Of a DNA stretch of 25,755 nucleotides, positions 21,111 through 25,755 are shown in pieces (position 1 is the stretch's first letter; each line of letters starts with the position of its first letter). Position numbers and translations under genes: made by a program. Under the pieces are notes generated by a model. That model worked only from the letters and a program-made list of their open reading frames with translations. It was not told the origin of the DNA and ran no database searches. The stretch is taken from NCBI GenBank assembly GCA_000320545.1, contig ADNK01001930.1:1-25755 (forward strand). Direction: 5' to 3'. The DNA is from Bigelowiella natans CCMP2755 (taxonomy: Eukaryota > Cercozoa > Chlorarachniophyceae).

Positions 21111-21600
21111 CTACACGAAGTTGAATGACTATTTTCGTCGCATTTTACACTTATTGAATCATGTCGATGTTGATCAGCACATCACCAAATCTCCGAGGAA
21201 GAGTTAAGTAAAGTCCTAGATCTAAGCGACTTGAGCACGCCTACGAGTTAGCAGCTTTCCGTCTATCATGAGCCCGATAACGAGGAAATGTTCTCCTGAT
21301 TTCAACGGCTAACAATGTAAATACAAAATCTCAAAAAAACATCGATCAAATTGGTGACATCACAGCAGGTTGTCAACTTCTTGTGTTGGCACGAGAAGAA
21401 GTACTCTATTCTCATGGATAGTGAAGCTAGGAAGGTGGCAAATGGAAGGAGGATGACCTCATCCGATTTTTGACAACACTCATCCCAATCCCGGGCTTTT
21501 AGACGCGATCAAGGAGATGATGGGCGCGGGAGGTGATGAAATTTTCGCTATCGTTACCATTGTGATGGGAACATCACAAGTGCTAGAATGAACCACTGCT
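21111..21600 (+). pseudogene. Possible gene relic with broken frames
   Basis: Several short peptide-like segments follow one another in shifting plus frames. YYTKLNDYFRRILHLLNHVD runs on to DVDQ; ISEEELSKVLDLSDL lies in the next frame over; further on are KNIDQIGDITAGCQLLVLAR and GLLDAIKEMMGAGGDEIF. The overlap of DVDQ with ISEEEL resembles a damaged EF-hand-type loop, which is only suggestive. No splice sites were found that restore one frame. It may be a pseudogene, or chance. Confidence 0.3.
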
Positions 21601-21660
21601 CAGTAGCTAAACTGAGACATGTCATGCTACCCTGGATGAGTTTAGGTTCTCTCTTTGTTC

Positions 21661-22280
21661 CACAAGTGCATTCAAGTTCTTCATTCACAGACATCTCTAG
21701 ACCTGCTAAACATGCACACACGTGGCACATGTCTACGCCATGGCAGGCATGCTAGCATGTGTTGTGTCCACCCACACGGCAACCTAGCACTCTGTGGCTA
21801 GTCACAGCACTTCATCGCGCACGATGCTTGATTGCGTGTTCACGTAGCTAACTAGCTAATTGCAGACGGCAGACAAAGAATGCAAAGACAACAGACCATG
21901 ATGCACACGCTAGCACGTCTAGATGTGCGCCGCTAACAATCTAGTGATGCATCGCTGTGTCTTGAGGTGTCACAGTTGCGCACTGTTCCAGCATTCCACC
22001 TTGGACATCATGCATGCATTCTGTCTAGCTATCTAGCTGTGTCCATGTTGGAATGTGCACACCGTTTTGATGCTAGGATGCCTAGACATGACAAGCTTGC
22101 CACTCTGGCACTCCACACGCTAGCACGCAGTGCCACGCAGCCACGATGCATGGACATGATCTAGACGATGGCATTTCTAGAATTGAATGCTCGACACGTC
22201 TAGACGTGCACGCACATGCATGCACCTCCACTAGCCTAGTTCGCTAGCTAGCTAGACCCATTTCGCCATCATGCTAGCAT
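21661..22280. other. CTAG-saturated intergenic island
   Basis: By eye, 22 CTAG tetramers occur in about 620 bp, mostly as GCTAGC, TCTAGA or CCTAGA, interleaved with CACG and GCATGC words. No microsatellite or convincing coding frame is present. At random about two to three CTAG would be expected. Confidence 0.8.
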
Positions 22281-22478
22281 TGTGCATGTGTGCCACTGTT
22301 CGCTGTACATTCACATGCACTTTACTTTTCCAGCGAAGCAATGGTAATTTGGCCAACTTACAACTAATTAATTCAATCGCCGATGACTATTGCCAAGTCA
22401 ACATTTAGCTTACTCTGTGGCAGTTGCTTTCTGTCTATCCATCATCACTGATGATGATGGAAAATGAGAGAATGGTGA
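22281..22478. other. 3' flank of the aminotransferase gene
   Basis: No gene is seen. The stretch lies downstream of the minus-strand aminotransferase and would hold its 3' UTR. Confidence 0.4.
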
Positions 22479-24209
22479 TTACACATTATTTATCACATCG
22501 AGAATAGCTTTAGCCAAATATTCTGCTTTTGATATGGGAAGGCCAGCCATTGATATCCGACCTGATTTCATCATATAGATGTGATAGTGATTCCTGAGAT
22601 ATGCTACTTGCTTCTCTGTAAGTCCTGTGTAGGTGAACATGCCCTTCTGCTCTGTAATGTAGCCCCAATCTCTATCTGGAGCTAGATCATTGAGGCATTT
22701 GCTCAATGCGCTACGTACCTCTAATATGCGAGAAGCCATCGTTTTGATTTCTCTTTCCCATTCATGACGTAGCTGTTCATCACCAAGGACCTCGGCGACA
22801 ACACGTGCACCGTGCGCCGGGGGATTTGAATAAATTGCCCTTCCTATGCGTTTACACTGTGACTGGACGCGACTAGCAGTCTCTCCATCAGCTAAAAAGA
22901 ACTGTAAAGTTCCAATTCTCTCCGAATACAGACCGAGATTTTTAGCAAAGCTTTGTGCTGCTACTAGCTCGATGTCCATATCTTTGAATAATCTAGGGAC
23001 ATATGCATCTCTATCTAAGTCGCCACTTACAAATCCCTGATATGCAACATCAAAGAATGGAAACAAGTTATTCTTCCGCACAATATCTGCAACTTGGCGC
23101 CATTGATGTGGAGTAGGGTCGACGCCGGTAGGATTATGAGCACAAGCGTGCAAGAGAATAATTGAACCCTCAGGAGCGCTGCGTAGGTCTTCTAACATTC
23201 CTGAAATGTCGAGTGATTTAGAGGAAGGATCCCAGTAACGATACTCCTCCACTTTCATACTTGCATCTTCAAAGATATTTCTGTGATTAGCCCAAGTCGG
23301 ATTGGAAATGAAGATGCTCTTCCCAGGCATGAATCTAGTGAAAAACTCTGCTCCTAACCGGAGCGATCCTGTGCCAGATATGGACTGGATGACAGCAATT
23401 CGTGGATCTTTCCATGCTTCTCGCCCCCATAATACTTCTGCAGCCGCTTTCCGAAACTCAGGCAGCCCATCAATGGGGAGATACTCCTTATTAATATCTG
23501 ACCGTTCAACCACGATGCGACGCTCAGCTTCTTTCACAACATTGAGCACATAAGGCTGCAGTTCTTCAGTGCGGTAGGCCCCAACTCCCAGATTCAGCTT
23601 CAAAGCATGATTGGAATCAGCAGCGAAGGCCTCATTTAGTCCAAAAACAGGATCTAGCGGTTGCATAGGTACACCAACAAAACGTGACAATGAAGACGAG
23701 CCCCTCTGCTGTGCTTTGGATGTTACAGAACCAGACGGAAGGGAATCTTCAGCTCCTGAATTTATTGCGAGGTTTGTCTTCCTCCTCCTCCTCCTCCTTC
23801 CCCAACTGAATCCGTCGTAGTTTTTTTGGTTTTTCTTATTCAGATTGTATCGATTAAATAGCCTGCTACTGCTAGATCGAATTCCAGAACAGGTGAAGGG
23901 AAAACTCGGAGAGGAAGAAAAAGAAGGCGATGCAAGTTTGGAGGATGATGACGACGACGTCATAATAGCTGATGGCACAGCATTAGCAGTATAATTGAAA
24001 GGTGTAAGGGGAAGGAGAAGGCCAAAGATGATGCAGCTAAATACAATCAAGATGCCCAATGCAGTATTTGCGGATGGCTGTTTTGGCAGCGAACTTTCTC
24101 TTCTTCGACTCCTCATTTCACCACTTCGGACCGCCGGTGCACAACGTTTATGGTTGGTGCGAAATCCAATGTGTTGTTGTTGTTCAGGATTTTTGGTCAC
24201 CATCGGCAT
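22479..24209 (-). CDS. Aspartate aminotransferase, intronless, with a long targeting leader
   Basis: It catalyses the PLP-dependent exchange of an amino group between aspartate and 2-oxoglutarate. Seen: one uninterrupted frame of 576 codons. The catalytic core starts near residue 177 with VPMQPLDPVFGLNEAF. It contains LGVGAYRTEE (207-216), HNPTG (358-362), FDVAYQGF (386-393), the PLP-lysine motif SFAKNLGLYSERIG with Lys423, and RISMAG with Arg551, the expected substrate-carboxylate residue. Family enzymes are about 400-430 residues long, so about 175 are extra at the N terminus. These hold a hydrophobic segment (49-68) followed by Ser-rich and Arg/Lys-rich stretches, consistent with a signal or anchor plus a transit peptide. 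Met32 is an alternative start that puts the hydrophobic segment in a more typical signal-peptide position. Plastid targeting is inferred; mitochondrial targeting is not excluded. The neighbours have 13-25 exons, so the lack of introns is notable. Confidence 0.96.
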   Translation of the reverse strand: MPMVTKNPEQQQHIGFRTNHKRCAPAVRSGEMRSRRRESSLPKQPSANTALGILIVFSCIIFGLLLPLTPFNYTANAVPSAIMTSSSSSSKLASPSFSSSPSFPFTCSGIRSSSSRLFNRYNLNKKNQKNYDGFSWGRRRRRRKTNLAINSGAEDSLPSGSVTSKAQQRGSSSLSRFVGVPMQPLDPVFGLNEAFAADSNHALKLNLGVGAYRTEELQPYVLNVVKEAERRIVVERSDINKEYLPIDGLPEFRKAAAEVLWGREAWKDPRIAVIQSISGTGSLRLGAEFFTRFMPGKSIFISNPTWANHRNIFEDASMKVEEYRYWDPSSKSLDISGMLEDLRSAPEGSIILLHACAHNPTGVDPTPHQWRQVADIVRKNNLFPFFDVAYQGFVSGDLDRDAYVPRLFKDMDIELVAAQSFAKNLGLYSERIGTLQFFLADGETASRVQSQCKRIGRAIYSNPPAHGARVVAEVLGDEQLRHEWEREIKTMASRILEVRSALSKCLNDLAPDRDWGYITEQKGMFTYTGLTEKQVAYLRNHYHIYMMKSGRISMAGLPISKAEYLAKAILDVINNV

Positions 24210-24568
24210 TCATACCACCTTTTCGACGACTATGGTACTCTATGGATGTGCGTGGGAACTGGTATTCTAACAATGTAATGAACTTCTTGTATTTAGTTGT
24301 TTCAAACAATCTTTCTTCCACGTGTGAGGAATGCAACCTGATGCTTATGTACGAAGATTTATGGCAAAATACTTCCCAGGAACGACCTCACTCTGATACG
24401 ATATCTGATGAGCACAGTGTGATGTCGTAAAAATGTGATTGAGGTGTGGGGCAAGCGTTCCTTTCCCTCCTCCTCCTCCTCCTCCTCCTCCTCCCACTTC
24501 TTCTACTTTTTTCCTCCTCCCCGAGGATGATGATAGTGAGGCAGATGAGGAATGAGACTACTACTACA

Positions 24569-24602
<34 letters not shown>

Positions 24603-24817
24603 TGAGTACTTCTTAATAATACCCTAAAAACATCTGAATAAATTGTTCCAAAACAACCAACATGATGGTACTAGATCTACAGTGCGCACAACAACAATTA
24701 AATAGCCGTAGGCCATCAAAAGTCATTCACACATTGTACCGATCTTGACAGTTAGTAACGGGATTACCACCGGTACTGCCACCCTTCTACAGTACCGTAC
24801 TTCTGGGTTCCGTAATC
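24210..24817. promoter_or_regulatory. Shared upstream region of two divergent genes
   Basis: About 600 nt separate the minus-strand aminotransferase start from the plus-strand ubiquitin-like gene. The region contains (TCC)n at 24466-24494 and (CTA)n at 24559-24602. No specific promoter element is identifiable. An open plus frame across 24059-24430 is largely antisense to the aminotransferase leader and is not called. Confidence 0.4.
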
Positions 24818-25674
24818 ATGGGTTCCATCGGAACCCAGGTAAGGTGATGTGTTACGTATGTGCTCCTAGAATATTCTCCTTCTCACATCTCTCACCTCGT
24901 ATTAGATAAGGAAGTAAGGGAAAGAAGTGGAACAATCATGGAAGTCCGTACCAAATATTACCTCTTCTCCAGGGGCTTGTCACTCGTTTTCGGATGAGTT
25001 GTATTTAAGTTGTTTATCTTTTTCTTTTTGGATCATTCATTTTCTATCTTGAATGGAAGGTATCTCTCAAGACGCTGAAAGGCAAACTTATGACTGTCAA
25101 GGTGTGTTTTAGCACTGCTTGGTTTGAACTAGCAATCGAATTAGCAACGAATCGACAACTAAACGATGAGTAAACTCTTCCTTCCTATTCTCCTTTTTTG
25201 TTGGTAGGTTGTGAACCCAAGCAGCAACGTGGTAATAAGAGGCAGACAGTTTTCAAGAAATAAGCTGTATCATTTATTTACGAATCAAAATTGATTGTGC
25301 AACTTGCATTTCATGAATATACAGCTTGAGCTAAAGCAGATGGTCCTTCCTTCTATTCTTGGAGCAACGAAAGGCGAAGAATTCGGAAGAATACGTCTCG
25401 TTTGGAAAGGAAAGGTCGGACTTAGAGTAGTAGTAGTACCCACCCACCCTAGTGGCTAGATGGGTGATTTTATCGAGAAGACGGATGAAAAGCTAATCCA
25501 GAACTGTGAATATGATTCCTGGTGGTCACCACTATCACCGTTATCATCATTATCATCATCATCATCATCATCAGTAGGTTCAGAATAAGCTCAGATGTGT
25601 TGTTATTGTGTGTAGCCCCTGAAAGATGGAGATGTACTTGCAGCTCTCAACCTCCCGACACCAGGGAGCTCTGA
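24818..25674 (+). CDS. Ubiquitin-like domain protein, 3' end beyond the window
   Basis: Exons: 24818-24838 (tentative first exon, MGSIGTQ), 25060-25101, 25208-25231, 25325-25414, 25616-25674. Phases join (0, 0, 0, 0), and the last exon ends in phase 2 at a GTAAGT donor. Seen: VSLKTLKGKLMTVKV is followed after 10-15 residues by LELKQMVLP, then RIRLVWKGKPLKDGDVLAAL. Family: this order matches the ubiquitin fold, where ubiquitin has a VKTLTGK strand pair, a helix with a VK pair and RLIFAGKQLEDGRTL. The hydrophobic-patch isoleucine region is replaced by VW. The domain occupies nearly all of the known 78 residues, so it sits at the N terminus of a protein of unknown length, as in UBL-UBA shuttle, BAG-type or ubiquitin-like adaptor proteins. 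What follows lies outside the window. Confidence 0.75.
25536..25572. repeat. (CAT)n, intronic
   Basis: A CAT/TAT triplet run in the intron before the exon at 25616. Confidence 0.88.
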
Positions 25675-25694
25675 GTAAGTTGTAAACAAACACA

Positions 25695-25696
<2 letters not shown>

Positions 25697-25755
<59 letters not shown>
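25697..25755. repeat. (AT)n then (GA)n at the right window edge
   Basis: AT from about 25697 to 25738, then GA to the end. It lies in the intron after the last visible exon of the ubiquitin-like gene and continues past the window. Confidence 0.93.

Noticed and set aside
22846-24430. Plus-strand frames opposite the aminotransferase
   Set aside because: They are antisense shadows of a clearly coding minus-strand gene.

Overview
This is eukaryotic nuclear DNA from an intron-rich unicellular organism, possibly an alga. The genes are cut into very short exons (often 26-80 nt) with mostly GT-AG introns, and almost every intron carries microsatellites (CTA, CAT, GAT, CAA, AT, GT, GA). A plastid-bearing host is only an inference, from the long, apparently bipartite leader of the aspartate aminotransferase. 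The species cannot be fixed from this window.

Layout. (1) 679-3989, +: a mitochondrial carrier (SLC25) of the dicarboxylate/oxoglutarate/UCP group, 14 exons modelled, 5' end missing. (2) 3990-6460: intergenic island of different composition, with dispersed repeats and a decayed non-LTR retrotransposon fragment on the minus strand. (3) 6461-13890, +: a second, unrelated SLC25 carrier with an N-terminal EF-hand regulatory region (calcium-regulated type), 25 exons, 488 codons in one consistent frame. (4) 13891-16335: second island, sharing repeat families with the first. (5) 16336-16485: a pure (CAA)50 tract just upstream of the next gene. (6) 16624-20990, +: a VHS-GAT ubiquitin/clathrin sorting adaptor (TOM1-like), 13 exons, 445 codons. 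(7) 20991-22478: a possible gene relic followed by a stretch extremely rich in CTAG. (8) 22479-24209, -: an intronless aspartate aminotransferase with a hydrophobic and Ser-rich leader. (9) 24818 to the window end, +: 5' part of a ubiquitin-like-domain protein, truncated by the window edge.

Exon models were built by hand by requiring GT(GC)-AG borders, phase continuity and match to family motifs. For the EF-hand carrier and the VHS-GAT gene, the summed exon lengths are exact multiples of three from ATG to stop. The genes do not form an obvious pathway. The two carriers and the aminotransferase could all touch dicarboxylate/amino-acid metabolism and nucleotide exchange, and the VHS-GAT adaptor lies near a ubiquitin-like protein, but proximity in a eukaryote is weak evidence of shared function. 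I found no clear new system. The most unusual items are the repeat-laden intron architecture, the contrasting intronless aminotransferase, the CTAG-rich island and the dispersed repeat family of the intergenic islands. I recognised no rRNA, tRNA or CRISPR array.
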